Origin: Pseudomonas sp. FP198
GTDB lineage: Bacteria > Pseudomonadota > Gammaproteobacteria > Pseudomonadales > Pseudomonadaceae
Direction of reading: 5' to 3'
DNA: 64,000 nucleotides
Assembly (NCBI RefSeq): GCF_030687895.1
Contig: NZ_CP117452.1
Coordinates: 2,931,501-2,995,500 of the forward strand
A program made the translations under genes and the position numbers. Each line of letters starts with the position of its first letter. The stretch's first letter is position 1. The notes beneath the pieces were generated by a model. It was not told the origin of the DNA, did not search any database, and was given only the letters and a program-made list of their open reading frames with translations. Positions 25,779 to 34,928 of the stretch are shown here, in pieces.

Positions 25779-27257
25779 ATGCCCATGGAAAGCGCCGCCG
25801 CCCAAGTATTGGTGGCTGACGAAGCGCCGTCGTTGCTCGACCAACTGCTGGCCAACACCACTATCCGCCCCTCGCAGGAAGGCTACGCGGTCGCCCGCCA
25901 AGGCGTGGCCGCGTTCATCAGCGAGATTCTGCAAAGCGGTGATCACCAGCGACCGGTGAACAAGCACCGGGTTGACCAGATGATTGCCGAAATCGACCGC
26001 GCCTTGAGCAAGCAGATGGACGTAATCCTGCACCAGCCGCAGTTCCAGCAACTGGAGTCGGCGTGGCGTGGGCTGAAGCTGCTGGTGGATCGCACCGATT
26101 TTCGCGAAAACATCAAGCTGGAGATGCTGCACGTCACCAAAGAAGAGCTGCTTGACGACTTCGACAACGCCGGCGATATCACCCGCAGCGGCCTGTACAA
26201 GCATGCCTACACCGCCGGCTACGGCCAGTTCGGTGGTGAGCCGATCGCGGCGATGATTGGCAATTACACCTTCGGCCCGTCGTCCCCGGACATGAAGCTG
26301 TTGAGCTACGTCGCCTCAGTAGGTGCCATGGCCCATGCCCCGTTCGTAATGGCTGCCGGCCCTGAGTTCTTCAACCTCAAGAGCTATCAGGATCTACCAT
26401 CGCTCAAGGAAGTCAGCGATATCTTTGAAGGCCCCGGCCACACCAAATGGCGCAGCCTGCGCGAGATGGAAGACTCCAAATACATTGCCGCAACGCTGCC
26501 GCGCTTTTTGCTGCGCTCGCCGTACGACGGGCTGGAGAACCCGATTCGCAGCTTCGGCTACAACGAAGCCGTCGATGGTAACCACAATAACTACCTATGG
26601 GGCAACACCGCGTTCCTGATGGCCTCACGCATCACCGACAGTTTCGCCCGCTACCGCTGGTGTCCAAACATCATCGGCCCACAATCCGGCGGCGCGGTGG
26701 ACGACTTGCCGGTGCACCTGTACGAATCCCTCGGCCAGCTGCAGGCCAAGATCCCCACCGAAGTGCTGATTTCCGACCGCAAGGAATTCGAGCTGGCCGA
26801 AGCCGGCTTCATCCCGCTGACCATGCGCAAGGACAGCGACAACGCGGCGTTCTTCTCCGCCAACTCGGTGCAAAAACCGAAGAACTTCCCCAAGACCCGC
26901 GAAGGCCAGGAAGCCCAGACCAACTACAAGCTCGGCACCCAGTTGCCGTACCTGTTTATCGTCAATCGCCTGGCCCACTACATCAAGGTGCTGCAGCGCG
27001 AACAGATCGGCAGTTGGAAGGAGCGCCAGGACCTGGAGCGCGAACTGAACACCTGGCTCAAGCAGTACATCGCCGACCAGGAAAATCCTTCCTCCGATGT
27101 ACGCAGCCGTCGCCCCTTGCGCGCCGCGCAAATTATCGTACAGGACGTGGCCGGCGATCCGGGCTGGTACCAGGTGTCGTTGGCGGTGCGCCCGCACTTC
27201 AAGTACATGGGCGCCAACTTCGAGATCTCGCTGGTCGGTCGGCTGGACACTCAATAA
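25779..27257 (+). CDS. tssC: Type VI sheath large subunit TssC
   Basis: 492-residue TssC (VipB). Hallmark segments are VDQMIAEIDRALSKQMDVILHQPQFQQLESAWRGLKLLVDRTDF near the N-terminus, MIGNYTFGPSSPDMKLLSYVASVGAMAHAPF in the middle and PYLFIVNRLAHYIKVLQREQIGSWKERQDLERELNTWL near the C-terminus. The start MPMESAAAQV follows GGAG. An earlier in-frame ATG overlaps tssB and gives a sequence with no family resemblance. The stop abuts the tssE start codon. Confidence 0.97.
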   Translation: MPMESAAAQVLVADEAPSLLDQLLANTTIRPSQEGYAVARQGVAAFISEILQSGDHQRPVNKHRVDQMIAEIDRALSKQMDVILHQPQFQQLESAWRGLKLLVDRTDFRENIKLEMLHVTKEELLDDFDNAGDITRSGLYKHAYTAGYGQFGGEPIAAMIGNYTFGPSSPDMKLLSYVASVGAMAHAPFVMAAGPEFFNLKSYQDLPSLKEVSDIFEGPGHTKWRSLREMEDSKYIAATLPRFLLRSPYDGLENPIRSFGYNEAVDGNHNNYLWGNTAFLMASRITDSFARYRWCPNIIGPQSGGAVDDLPVHLYESLGQLQAKIPTEVLISDRKEFELAEAGFIPLTMRKDSDNAAFFSANSVQKPKNFPKTREGQEAQTNYKLGTQLPYLFIVNRLAHYIKVLQREQIGSWKERQDLERELNTWLKQYIADQENPSSDVRSRRPLRAAQIIVQDVAGDPGWYQVSLAVRPHFKYMGANFEISLVGRLDTQ

Positions 27258-27671
27258 GTGGGCAGCAGCCTGTTCGAACGCCTGGAACCCGACGCACCGC
27301 GCTACCGCCCAGGCCGCGCGGATGAGCAGGCGCGCCAGCGCGTCGAGGCGATCAAACGCCACTTGGAACAGGTGCTCAACTCACGTCAGGGCTGCTCGCA
27401 AAGCAGCCCTGAACTGGGCATGCGCGATTTCAACGGCGTCACCCAGGCCAGCAGTGATCTGGTGGTGGCCATCAGCGCCGATATCCGGCGCTCGGTGGAG
27501 GCGTTTGAACCGCGCATCAAGGTCACGGGCGTGCGCTATCAGCCCGAACCGGACCTGCCGCTGGAGCTGAACTTTCGCCTCGATTGCCAGGTGCGGGTCA
27601 ACCACAAGGAAGAACGGGTGCAGATCGAGGTGGCCATGCATGGCCGCGACGGCTACACCCGCGTGAGATGA
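27258..27671 (+). CDS. tssE: Type VI baseplate protein TssE (gp25-like)
   Basis: 137-residue gp25-like wedge protein. It begins with the usual SSLFERLEPDAPRYRP and contains VEAIKRHLEQVLNSRQG and LGMRDFNGVTQASSDLVVAISADIRRSVEAFEPRI. The start codon is GTG placed directly after the tssC stop, with no gap. TssE initiates sheath assembly on the baseplate. No missing family feature was seen. Confidence 0.95.
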   Translation: MGSSLFERLEPDAPRYRPGRADEQARQRVEAIKRHLEQVLNSRQGCSQSSPELGMRDFNGVTQASSDLVVAISADIRRSVEAFEPRIKVTGVRYQPEPDLPLELNFRLDCQVRVNHKEERVQIEVAMHGRDGYTRVR

Positions 27672-27678
27672 GGATGCG

Positions 27679-29445
27679 ATGGACTTGAAACAACGCTTTG
27701 CCGAGGAGTTGCGCTACCTGCGCGAACTCGGCCGCGAGTTCGCCGAAGACAACCCGCAGCTGGCGCAGTTTCTCGGCGATCAGGCCGGAGACCCGGACGT
27801 GGAACGGCTATTGGAGGGCTTTGCCTTCCTCACCGCCAAGCTGGGGATGAAGATCGACGACGACTTGCCGGAGCTGACCCATCCGCTGTTGCAGATGCTC
27901 TGGCCCAACTACCTGCGGCCCTTGCCCAGCGCGACCATCATTCGCTTTACACCGCTGCCTAATGCGATCAGCCAGCGCCAGGTAATTCCCAAAGGCACGC
28001 CGTTGTTTGCCAAACCGGTGGATGGCATCTCCTGCCAGTTCCGCACCTGCACCGACGCCAACCTGTACCCGTTGGCCTTGCAAGAAGTCAGCGACGCGCA
28101 CAGCCGTGAGGCCTCGGTGATGCGCATCGACCTCAAGGTGTTGACCGAGCAGCCGCTGACCAGCATGGCCTGCGCTCAGTTGGATTTTCATCTGGGCGGC
28201 GATAACGCCACCGCGCTGACCTTGTACCTGTGGCTTGCCCACTATCTGGACAGCGTTACGCTGCATATCAATAAGCAAAGCTATCGCCTGTCGGCCAAGG
28301 ATATCGGCTTCCCCGGTTTCACCGTCGACGAGGCACTGCTGCCCTACCCGCGCAACGTGTTCGATGGCTACCGCATCCTGCAGGAGTACTTTGTGTTTCC
28401 GCAGCGGTACCACTTTTTCAGTCTGAACCGCCTGGCTCACGTTTGGCCGGATGTTAGCGCCACCACCCTGCGTCTCGAGTTTCAGTTCAGCCGGCCCATG
28501 CCGCCGGATATCCGCCTGCGTACCAGCGACCTGCACCTGTACTGCGCGCCGGCGGTCAACCTGTTCCGTCATGATGCCAACCCGATTGCGCTGGACGGGC
28601 GCAGCCTGGAGCGACGTATCAGCCCCAGCGGCGACCGCCCAGAGGCTTACGAAATTTTCAGTGTCGATCAGGTCGCCGGTTGGGACGCCGCCAACAAGGA
28701 GCGCAAGGGCGATCCGTTGCGACGCTTTACGCCGTTCGAGTCGTTCCAGCATGAGATCGAACATGCGCGAGGCCGCACCGCGCTGTACTTTCGCACGCAT
28801 ATCGAAGAATCCCATGGCCGCGAGGGCTTGCGTCATCGCATCGCTTTCGTGCGCGGTGATGAAAGCTTGTACATCGGCGAACATGAAACAGCGTCCATCG
28901 AACTGACCTGCACCAATCGCGATCTGCCTCAACTTTTGGGCGTGGGGGATGTATCACTGTCCACCGAAGTCACGCCATCGTTTGCCACCTACACCAACCT
29001 GATCGCACCGACCCGAAGCTACCGTCCAGTGCTGGACAGCAGCCTGCACTGGACGCTGATTTCCAATCTGTCGCTGAACTACCTGTCGCTGCTGTCGGCA
29101 GAGCCGCTCAAGGCAGTGATCCGCGCCTATGACTTTGCCGCCCTGCACGATCTGCAACAGGCCCGTGCCACCCGCAAGCGCCTCAATGGCATCCAGGATG
29201 CCGTGACCACCCCCATCGACTGGCTGATGAAAGGTCAGCCGGTACGCGGTGTGCAGACCCGCTTGCAACTGGACCAGAACGCGTTTCTCTGCGAGGGCGA
29301 GCTGTACCTGTTCGCCAGCGTGCTTTCGCACTTCTTCGCCCTGTACGCAAGCATCAACTCCTTCCACCGCCTGGAAGTGATCAACACCACTAACAACGAG
29401 CGCTATGAATGGCCACTGTTGACCGGCAGACAACCCGTGATCTAG
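27679..29445 (+). CDS. tssF: Type VI baseplate protein TssF
   Basis: 588-residue TssF (VasA/ImpG). The N-terminus LKQRFAEELRYLRELGREFAEDNPQLAQFLG and DPDVERLLEGFAFLTAKLGMKIDDDLPELTHPLLQMLWPNYLRPLPS are almost signature length for the family. It forms the wedge complex with TssE, TssG and TssK. GAGGATG-type spacing precedes the ATG, and tssG starts 37 bases before its end. Full length. Confidence 0.96.
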   Translation: MDLKQRFAEELRYLRELGREFAEDNPQLAQFLGDQAGDPDVERLLEGFAFLTAKLGMKIDDDLPELTHPLLQMLWPNYLRPLPSATIIRFTPLPNAISQRQVIPKGTPLFAKPVDGISCQFRTCTDANLYPLALQEVSDAHSREASVMRIDLKVLTEQPLTSMACAQLDFHLGGDNATALTLYLWLAHYLDSVTLHINKQSYRLSAKDIGFPGFTVDEALLPYPRNVFDGYRILQEYFVFPQRYHFFSLNRLAHVWPDVSATTLRLEFQFSRPMPPDIRLRTSDLHLYCAPAVNLFRHDANPIALDGRSLERRISPSGDRPEAYEIFSVDQVAGWDAANKERKGDPLRRFTPFESFQHEIEHARGRTALYFRTHIEESHGREGLRHRIAFVRGDESLYIGEHETASIELTCTNRDLPQLLGVGDVSLSTEVTPSFATYTNLIAPTRSYRPVLDSSLHWTLISNLSLNYLSLLSAEPLKAVIRAYDFAALHDLQQARATRKRLNGIQDAVTTPIDWLMKGQPVRGVQTRLQLDQNAFLCEGELYLFASVLSHFFALYASINSFHRLEVINTTNNERYEWPLLTGRQPVI

Positions 29446-30431
29446 CCGATGTGCTGCTGGCCGACGCGCGGAACTACTCGTTTCACCGTCTGCTGGAGCA
29501 TTTGCACGCTTTGCATGGCGATGACTTGGAGGCGCAGCCCTTGAGCGCTGCGGCGCGCCGTCGGGTACGCCTGCAAAGCCATGCGGGGCTAGGCTTTCCG
29601 GCCTCCGACGTGGTATTGGCCGCGCGGGGGGAAGAGGATGGCGAAGAGGTGCGCTACCGCTTGCAGACCAGTTTCTTCGGCCTGCACGGCACCGACTCGC
29701 CGCTGCCCGGTTATTACCTGGATCGCCTGGCCTATGAACAGGCCCAGGAGCGCGGGATTCGCCCGGCGTTTATGGATTTCTTCAATCACCGTTTGCTGAC
29801 CCTCCTGCACAGTAGCTGGCGCAAGTACCGCTACTACATTCGCTTTCAGGCCGAGGGCAGCGACCGGTTTTCGCGTTATGTATTTTCCCTGATCGGGTTG
29901 AACGACAGCGACCTGCGTGGCGCCACGCCACTGCCCTGGGGCCGCCTGTTGAGCTTTGCCGGCCTGATCGCCAGCCGCAGCCGCTCGCCCTCGGTGGTGT
30001 CCGGCATTGTTGAACATTGCTTCGACCTGCATGGTGTGTACATCCGTGAATTCGAGGCGCGTTCGGTGAGCTTGCCGCAGCGTCAGCGCATGGCGTTGGG
30101 CAAGGCCAGCGGCACCTTGGGCAACGACTTTGTGGTGGGTGACCGCAGCAAGACCCGCGCCAGCAAGTTCACCCTGGTGATTCCGAACTTGACTCAGGCG
30201 CGCTTTCGGCAGTTTTTGCCCAGCGGCGAGCAGTTCGGGCGGTTGCGCCAGTTGATAGATTTTCTGCTGCGCGATGCCACCGCCTACGACCTGGAACTGG
30301 GGTTGCGCGACGAAGATGTACCGCCCTTCAACCTGCTCCGCGACAGCGGCAGTCACTTGGGCTGGACCAGCTTCATCCAACACCAGGAACAACGTCTTCC
30401 CGCCGTGGTGCGGATTCGGGGGCGCGCATGA
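29409..30431 (+). CDS. tssG: Type VI baseplate protein TssG
   Basis: 340-residue TssG (VasB/ImpH), partner of TssF in the wedge. NYSFHRLLEHLHAL, the FGLHGTDSPLPGYYLDRL stretch, FNHRLLTLLHSSWRKYRYYIRF and the late LGNDFVVGDRS are typical. The start lies inside the end of tssF, and the stop overlaps the next start by 4 bases (ATGA), so tssF-tssG-tssJ are translationally coupled. Confidence 0.95.
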   Translation: MATVDRQTTRDLADVLLADARNYSFHRLLEHLHALHGDDLEAQPLSAAARRRVRLQSHAGLGFPASDVVLAARGEEDGEEVRYRLQTSFFGLHGTDSPLPGYYLDRLAYEQAQERGIRPAFMDFFNHRLLTLLHSSWRKYRYYIRFQAEGSDRFSRYVFSLIGLNDSDLRGATPLPWGRLLSFAGLIASRSRSPSVVSGIVEHCFDLHGVYIREFEARSVSLPQRQRMALGKASGTLGNDFVVGDRSKTRASKFTLVIPNLTQARFRQFLPSGEQFGRLRQLIDFLLRDATAYDLELGLRDEDVPPFNLLRDSGSHLGWTSFIQHQEQRLPAVVRIRGRA

Positions 30432-31777
30432 AGCTGAGCCTGGTTATCAGCAATCCTGCACAGCTGTTGCACGGCTATCTGCCCGCTCATCAATTTGGCC
30501 CACAGGGCGGCAGCATCGGCAGTGCCGCGGTGGATTGGCGCCTGGAAGATCGCCACAACAGCGTGCGGCCCAACCACTGCGACATCCGCGTCATCGAAGG
30601 ACGGTTCTGCGTGATCGACCGCAGCGGCAGAACCTACGTCAACGGTCACGACCTGCCGCTTGAGCGTCATGTTGCAATAAGCCTCAACGACGGTGATCGG
30701 TTGCAGATCGGTGCGTATAAGGTCGCGGTTCAGCTGGGTGAGCACGCCTCAGGACAGCATTCGCTCGATGAGCTTCTCGGCGACCACCCCGAGGGCATGT
30801 ACGTGTGGCGCCAGGAAGACCTGCCGAGTCGGCCGCCGACGGATAGACGACCAGCCACTTGCGCAGAATTCGAGCGCCTTTGCCAAACCGTGGATTTAGC
30901 CGAGCAAGGCGACCCGCTGCGAGCGATGCATGAAGCGCCGCCACCCGAACTGCTGGCTGACCGTTGCGCGCCTGCACCCAAGCGCACCGTCAGCCTGTTC
31001 AGCACCCTGCGCCTGGGCACCCTGTTGCTCGCCTGCCTGACCCTGGGCGGCTGCACCATGCTCGGCAAAGTCGGTCAGGTCATCTGGACCCCCTCCATCC
31101 CGGTCGGCGGCCCCGACGATCAGCCCAGTCGCTACTCCCTGAGCCTGCACGCCAGCGACGACGTCAACCCACGCCTGACCAGCACCGGCACTGCACCGGA
31201 TGAAGGCGCGAGCCGTTCGCCCTACACCCTCCACGTGCAAGCCACCAGCCCGCAGGCGCTGACGGACAAGGTGCAAACCCTGCTCAATCACCTCTACGAA
31301 AACGTGCCGGCCCAGTCGCCACTGAGCGAAGAACCAACGCCCCTCGTGCCGATGTCGCCCGTAGAAGACACGCTGCTGGGCGACTACGACGCCCAGGACG
31401 TGCGCCTGACCACCCCCTGGGGCAACCCGGCCATGCAGCACGTCGCCACGCCGATCGCCTTCAAGGTTTTACAGTTGACCGACGACTCGCTGCTGGTCAA
31501 CGCCAGTCCCCAAGCCATGGCCGAGGACCTGAAAAAGACCTTGGGCAGCACCTACATCCGCGCCGACGACTACCTGCTCCAGCCCGGCCAATTCAAGTTC
31601 GTCGACCTGCGCGCCCTGGATGAAGACACCCGCTTTATCGCGGTGATCGCCAACTACCACAGCAGCGAGGTCGGCCAGTGGAAACAGCGTCTGCGCGTCG
31701 AGCCCAAGGGCCGCCAGTACGCCGTGCTGGTGCAGTTGGATGCCGCCCAGGTCAGCCTCAAAGGAGAAACCCGATGA
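30428..31777 (+). CDS. tssJ: FHA-TssJ fusion: FHA domain followed by type VI outer-membrane lipoprotein
   Basis: 449-residue single reading frame with two modules. Residues about 1-105 form an FHA domain (GSIGSAAVDWRL, RPNHCDI, FCVIDRSGRTYVNGHDL, GDRLQIGAYKV). After a roughly 90-residue linker comes TLLLACLTLGGCTML, a membrane segment with lipobox LGGC (Cys209). The TssJ part follows: RYSLSLHASDDVNP, an insertion of about 75 residues, then FKVLQLTDDSLLVNA, LQPGQFKFVDL and IAVIANYHSSEVGQWKQRL. TssJ is normally a free outer-membrane lipoprotein that holds TssM. Here processing at Cys209 would free or strand a cytoplasmic FHA part. Alternatively an internal start may make a separate lipoprotein. 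The neighbours are core T6SS genes in perfect order. Confidence 0.88.
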   Translation: MKLSLVISNPAQLLHGYLPAHQFGPQGGSIGSAAVDWRLEDRHNSVRPNHCDIRVIEGRFCVIDRSGRTYVNGHDLPLERHVAISLNDGDRLQIGAYKVAVQLGEHASGQHSLDELLGDHPEGMYVWRQEDLPSRPPTDRRPATCAEFERLCQTVDLAEQGDPLRAMHEAPPPELLADRCAPAPKRTVSLFSTLRLGTLLLACLTLGGCTMLGKVGQVIWTPSIPVGGPDDQPSRYSLSLHASDDVNPRLTSTGTAPDEGASRSPYTLHVQATSPQALTDKVQTLLNHLYENVPAQSPLSEEPTPLVPMSPVEDTLLGDYDAQDVRLTTPWGNPAMQHVATPIAFKVLQLTDDSLLVNASPQAMAEDLKKTLGSTYIRADDYLLQPGQFKFVDLRALDEDTRFIAVIANYHSSEVGQWKQRLRVEPKGRQYAVLVQLDAAQVSLKGETR

Positions 31778-31814
31778 CGCCCTTTTCAGTCGCTTTTGGC
31801 CCGAGTAATTACCG

Positions 31815-33161
31815 ATGAGTTCACGCAACCCCGTCATCTGGCATGAAGGTTTGTTCGTCAAGCCCCAGCACTTCCAGCAACAGGCCCGTGCCGCCGAAGC
31901 CGCCGTGCACCAACGCCTGCACAGCCTGAACGACGCGCTCCATGGCTTCAGCGAGCTGGCGTTGAACGACGAATACCTGAGCTTCGGCAAAATCGCCATT
32001 ACCCGGGCACGCGGGATCATGCCTGATGGCAGTGTCTTCGACATTCCCCACGACCTGGCACCGCCCTCCCCGCTGGAAATCGCCGACAGCAGCGCCGTCG
32101 GCCAAACCGTCTACCTGGCCCTGCCGCTGCGCTCCAGCGGCGCACTCGAAGTGCGCTGGCCCGACCAGTACGGCAACAGCCGCTACATCGCCCGCCGGGA
32201 AGAAGTTCGTGACACCCACAGCGATGACGGCGATCAGGTCGGCATGGACCTGGCCGTGCCCAACCTGCAATTGATGCTCGAACGCAGCGACCGCAGTACC
32301 TTCACCGGCATCGCCCTGGGCAAGATCAAAGACAAACGTCCGGACGGCAGCCTGGTGATGGACGAGCATTTCTACCCCACCAGCCTGTCCCTGCAAGCGG
32401 TGCCGGCGCTGCACCGCTACCTCGGTGAGGTGGCCGGGTTGATGCGCGAGCGGGCTAAAAATCTAGCCCAGCGTATTGGTTCACCGGGTCAGTCGGGGGT
32501 GGCTGACGTCACCGACTTCAACCTGCTGCAAACCCTCAACCGCTTGTTCCCGCTGTTCCAGCACCTGGCCCGCCAACGTCAGGTTCACCCGGAACGGCTT
32601 TACATCGCACTGGCCCAGGCCTGCGGCGAACTGGTGACCTTCACCGATGAAGGCCACCTGCCCCGGGAATACCCGGCCTACCAGCACGACAACCTGCGCG
32701 AATCCTTCCAGCTTCTGGAACACACCCTGCGCCGTGCCCTGGGCACCGTGCTGCAACCGCGCGCGGTTTCGCTGCCGATTGTTGTTCAACAGTACGGCGT
32801 ACGCACCGCTGCGTTGAACGACAAGCGCCTGCTGGGCAACGCCGAATTCATCCTCGCCGTGCGCGCCGAACTGCCCGCCGAGACCCTGTGTCAGCAACTG
32901 CCCAAGCAGATCAAGATCACCTCCACCGAAGGGCTGGAGCAACTGGTCAGCCTGCAACTACCGGGTATTCCACTGCGGCCGCTGCCGGTGGCGCCGCGGC
33001 ACCTGCCGTTCCATGCCGGCTTCAGCTATTTCGAACTCGACCGCCACCATTCCGCCTGGCAAAGCCTGAGCAGCGGCAGCGGGTTTGGTTTTCATATCGC
33101 CGGCGAATTCCCGGAGCTGGAGTTGCAGTTCTGGGCGATCAGGAGTGAGAAAGATGACTAA
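31815..33161 (+). CDS. tssK: Type VI baseplate-membrane connector TssK
   Basis: 448-residue TssK (VasE/ImpJ). It begins NPVIWHEGLFVKPQHFQQQ, the best-known TssK signature, and carries DFNLLQTLNRLFPLFQHLARQRQVHPERLYIALAQACGELVTF and the C-terminal FHAGFSYFELDRHHSAWQ. TssK links the TssEFG wedge to the TssLM envelope complex. It starts 37 bases after the tssJ stop and overlaps the tssL start by 8 bases. Confidence 0.97.
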   Translation: MSSRNPVIWHEGLFVKPQHFQQQARAAEAAVHQRLHSLNDALHGFSELALNDEYLSFGKIAITRARGIMPDGSVFDIPHDLAPPSPLEIADSSAVGQTVYLALPLRSSGALEVRWPDQYGNSRYIARREEVRDTHSDDGDQVGMDLAVPNLQLMLERSDRSTFTGIALGKIKDKRPDGSLVMDEHFYPTSLSLQAVPALHRYLGEVAGLMRERAKNLAQRIGSPGQSGVADVTDFNLLQTLNRLFPLFQHLARQRQVHPERLYIALAQACGELVTFTDEGHLPREYPAYQHDNLRESFQLLEHTLRRALGTVLQPRAVSLPIVVQQYGVRTAALNDKRLLGNAEFILAVRAELPAETLCQQLPKQIKITSTEGLEQLVSLQLPGIPLRPLPVAPRHLPFHAGFSYFELDRHHSAWQSLSSGSGFGFHIAGEFPELELQFWAIRSEKDD

Positions 33162-33960
33162 GCCCACACCGGACTCATGGCATCACGAGGAAGTTTCTGG
33201 CGCCATCAACTTTGATGGCGAAACGATCATTGTCAGCAACCAAACCTATTTGGCTGACCCGGAGTTCGACATGCGTGGTCTGGCCTGGAACCCGTTGTGC
33301 GATGCCGCCACGCCGCTGATCGGCCTGGTCATCCGCTTGCGGCGTCTGGACCAGCACGACGACGTGCCCGCGCTGTACAAAAGCGTCAGCAACCAGATCA
33401 CCACGATCATGGAAGAAGTCAGCCAGCTCGACTACGACGCCGGCATGCTCAAGGCCTACTCCTACAGCCTGTGCCTGTTGATTGACGAGGTGGTCATGCG
33501 CACCACCTGGGGCAGGCTCTCCAGCTGGAGCGCACGCTCGTTGCTCAGCCAATTCCACGGCGAAACCCAGGGTGGCGAAAAATTCTTCACCGTCATGAAC
33601 AACATGATCCTCGAAGCGCCCCGGTATCAGCATGTGCTGGAGTTCATGTACCAGTGCCTGGTCTCCGGTCTCAAGGGCAAATACGGCGCCCATACCAAGG
33701 GCGATGACGAAATACAGAAGATCATCACCCAACTGCACGGCCTGTTGCGCCCCTTGCGCGGCGAAACACCCAAGCGCCTGACCGACCCGCTGAAAAACGT
33801 CGCGCCGCGCAACTACCGGATCAAACGCGCCTGGCCGTTGTGGACGCCATGGGCATTGGCCGCTGTCGTGCTGACTTGCGCCTACACGATCTATTCCATG
33901 CGCCTGAACAGCATCACCCAGGAAGTGCTCGCCTCCCTGGAACGGATTCTCAACCTGTAA
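33154..33960 (+). CDS. tssL: Type VI inner-membrane protein TssL (DotU-like)
   Basis: 268-residue TssL. The cytoplasmic DotU domain includes NPLCDAATPLIGLVIRLRRL, YSLCLLIDEVVMRTTWG and LLSQFHGETQGGEKFFTVMNNM. A single C-terminal span (WPLWTPWALAAVVLTCAYTIYSM) anchors it. No OmpA/peptidoglycan-binding domain follows, so this is the short form. The start MTKPTPDSW is used; the longer in-frame start lies deep inside tssK. It pairs with TssM in the envelope complex. Confidence 0.95.
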   Translation: MTKPTPDSWHHEEVSGAINFDGETIIVSNQTYLADPEFDMRGLAWNPLCDAATPLIGLVIRLRRLDQHDDVPALYKSVSNQITTIMEEVSQLDYDAGMLKAYSYSLCLLIDEVVMRTTWGRLSSWSARSLLSQFHGETQGGEKFFTVMNNMILEAPRYQHVLEFMYQCLVSGLKGKYGAHTKGDDEIQKIITQLHGLLRPLRGETPKRLTDPLKNVAPRNYRIKRAWPLWTPWALAAVVLTCAYTIYSMRLNSITQEVLASLERILNL

Positions 33961-34063
33961 CCGATTTTCAGTGCGCTCATCAGAGCACCTGCAAAGCCAT
34001 GGCCGGTTGGCCATAACCCGCGACCTCATGGGGTCGTTCATTGATCGCGACAAGGAGTTTGTC

Positions 34064-34576
34064 ATGCCAACACCTGCGTACATCAGCATCCACGGCCAGA
34101 GTCAGGGCCACATCACCAAGGGTGCGTTCACCGCCGACTCGGTGGGCAACGTCTATGTGGAAGGCCACGAAGACGAAATCCTAGCCCAGGAAATCGACCA
34201 TCAGATCACCACGCCTACCGACCCGCAAAGCGGTCAGCCTGCCGGCCAGCGCGTGCATAAACCGCTGATTTTTACCAGCGCCCTGAGCAAAGCCTCGCCC
34301 ATGCTCTACCAGGCACTGGCCACCGGCGAAATGCTGCCAACCGTCGAGGTCAAGTGGTTCCGCACCTCGGGCGACGGCAAGCAGGAACACTTCTTCACCA
34401 CCAAGCTCGAAGACGCCACTGTCGTCGAAATCCACACCGTGCTGCCCCATGCGCAGGACAGCGACAACGCCAACTACACCCAGTTGATCAAGACCAGCCT
34501 GGCTTATCGCAAGGTCAGTTGGAGCCATGTGGTGGCTGGTACTGAAGCTTCGGATGACTGGCGCAAGCCGGCTTAA
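34064..34576 (+). CDS. hcp: Type VI inner-tube protein Hcp
   Basis: 170-residue Hcp, the ring subunit that stacks to form the expelled tube. It starts MPTPAYISIHGQSQGHITKG, the standard opening, with AAGGAG 8 bases upstream. EDEILAQEIDHQITTPTDPQSGQPAGQRVHKPLIFTSALSKASPMLYQAL-type sequence continues the family pattern, including a SWSHVVAG segment near the end. The 103-base leader after tssL may hold its own promoter. A hairpin follows the gene. Confidence 0.97.
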   Translation: MPTPAYISIHGQSQGHITKGAFTADSVGNVYVEGHEDEILAQEIDHQITTPTDPQSGQPAGQRVHKPLIFTSALSKASPMLYQALATGEMLPTVEVKWFRTSGDGKQEHFFTTKLEDATVVEIHTVLPHAQDSDNANYTQLIKTSLAYRKVSWSHVVAGTEASDDWRKPA

Positions 34577-34592
34577 GCGCCAACCGGCACGT

Positions 34593-34612
34593 TCCGCCGC
34601 ACAGGCGGCGGA
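34593..34612 (+). other. Hairpin after hcp, possible partial terminator
   Basis: Perfect 8-base stem TCCGCCGC / GCGGCGGA with a 4-base loop ACAG, 17 bases past the hcp stop. It has no U-tract. It could lower read-through into the PAAR-vgrG genes, so that hcp is made in excess. Confidence 0.45.
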
Positions 34613-34643
34613 GTGTTCACTGAATCAATTATGAGGAGGCCCT

Positions 34644-34901
34644 ATGCCTGCCGTCGTTCTGGTCGGTCACGACCATGATTGCCCATTGTGCGGACCCACA
34701 ACCGTCGACAGTGGTACTCGCAACGTGACCGTCAACGGTCGCGCCGCCGCACTTGTCGGCAACACCCTCGGCTGCGGTGCAGTAATCACCAGCGGCTCGC
34801 CTTCAATGAACATCAACGGAAAAGCCGTGGCCCGCGTCGGCGACACCACCGACCACGACGGCGAACTGGAAAACGGTGATAGCAGCTGGTTGATCGACTG
34901 A
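34644..34901 (+). CDS. PAAR-repeat spike-tip protein
   Basis: 85-residue stand-alone PAAR protein that sharpens the VgrG spike. It carries the expected histidines and cysteines for one zinc (HDHDCPLCGP near 9-18, LGCGAVITSGSPSMNINGK near 42-60, GDTTDHDG near 66-73) and no fused toxin. GAGGAGG lies 9 bases before the ATG. It sits between hcp and vgrG, the usual position for a tip component loaded with the spike. Confidence 0.94.
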   Translation: MPAVVLVGHDHDCPLCGPTTVDSGTRNVTVNGRAAALVGNTLGCGAVITSGSPSMNINGKAVARVGDTTDHDGELENGDSSWLID

Positions 34902-34928
34902 CCCTCACACACTCGACATGGAGGCACC

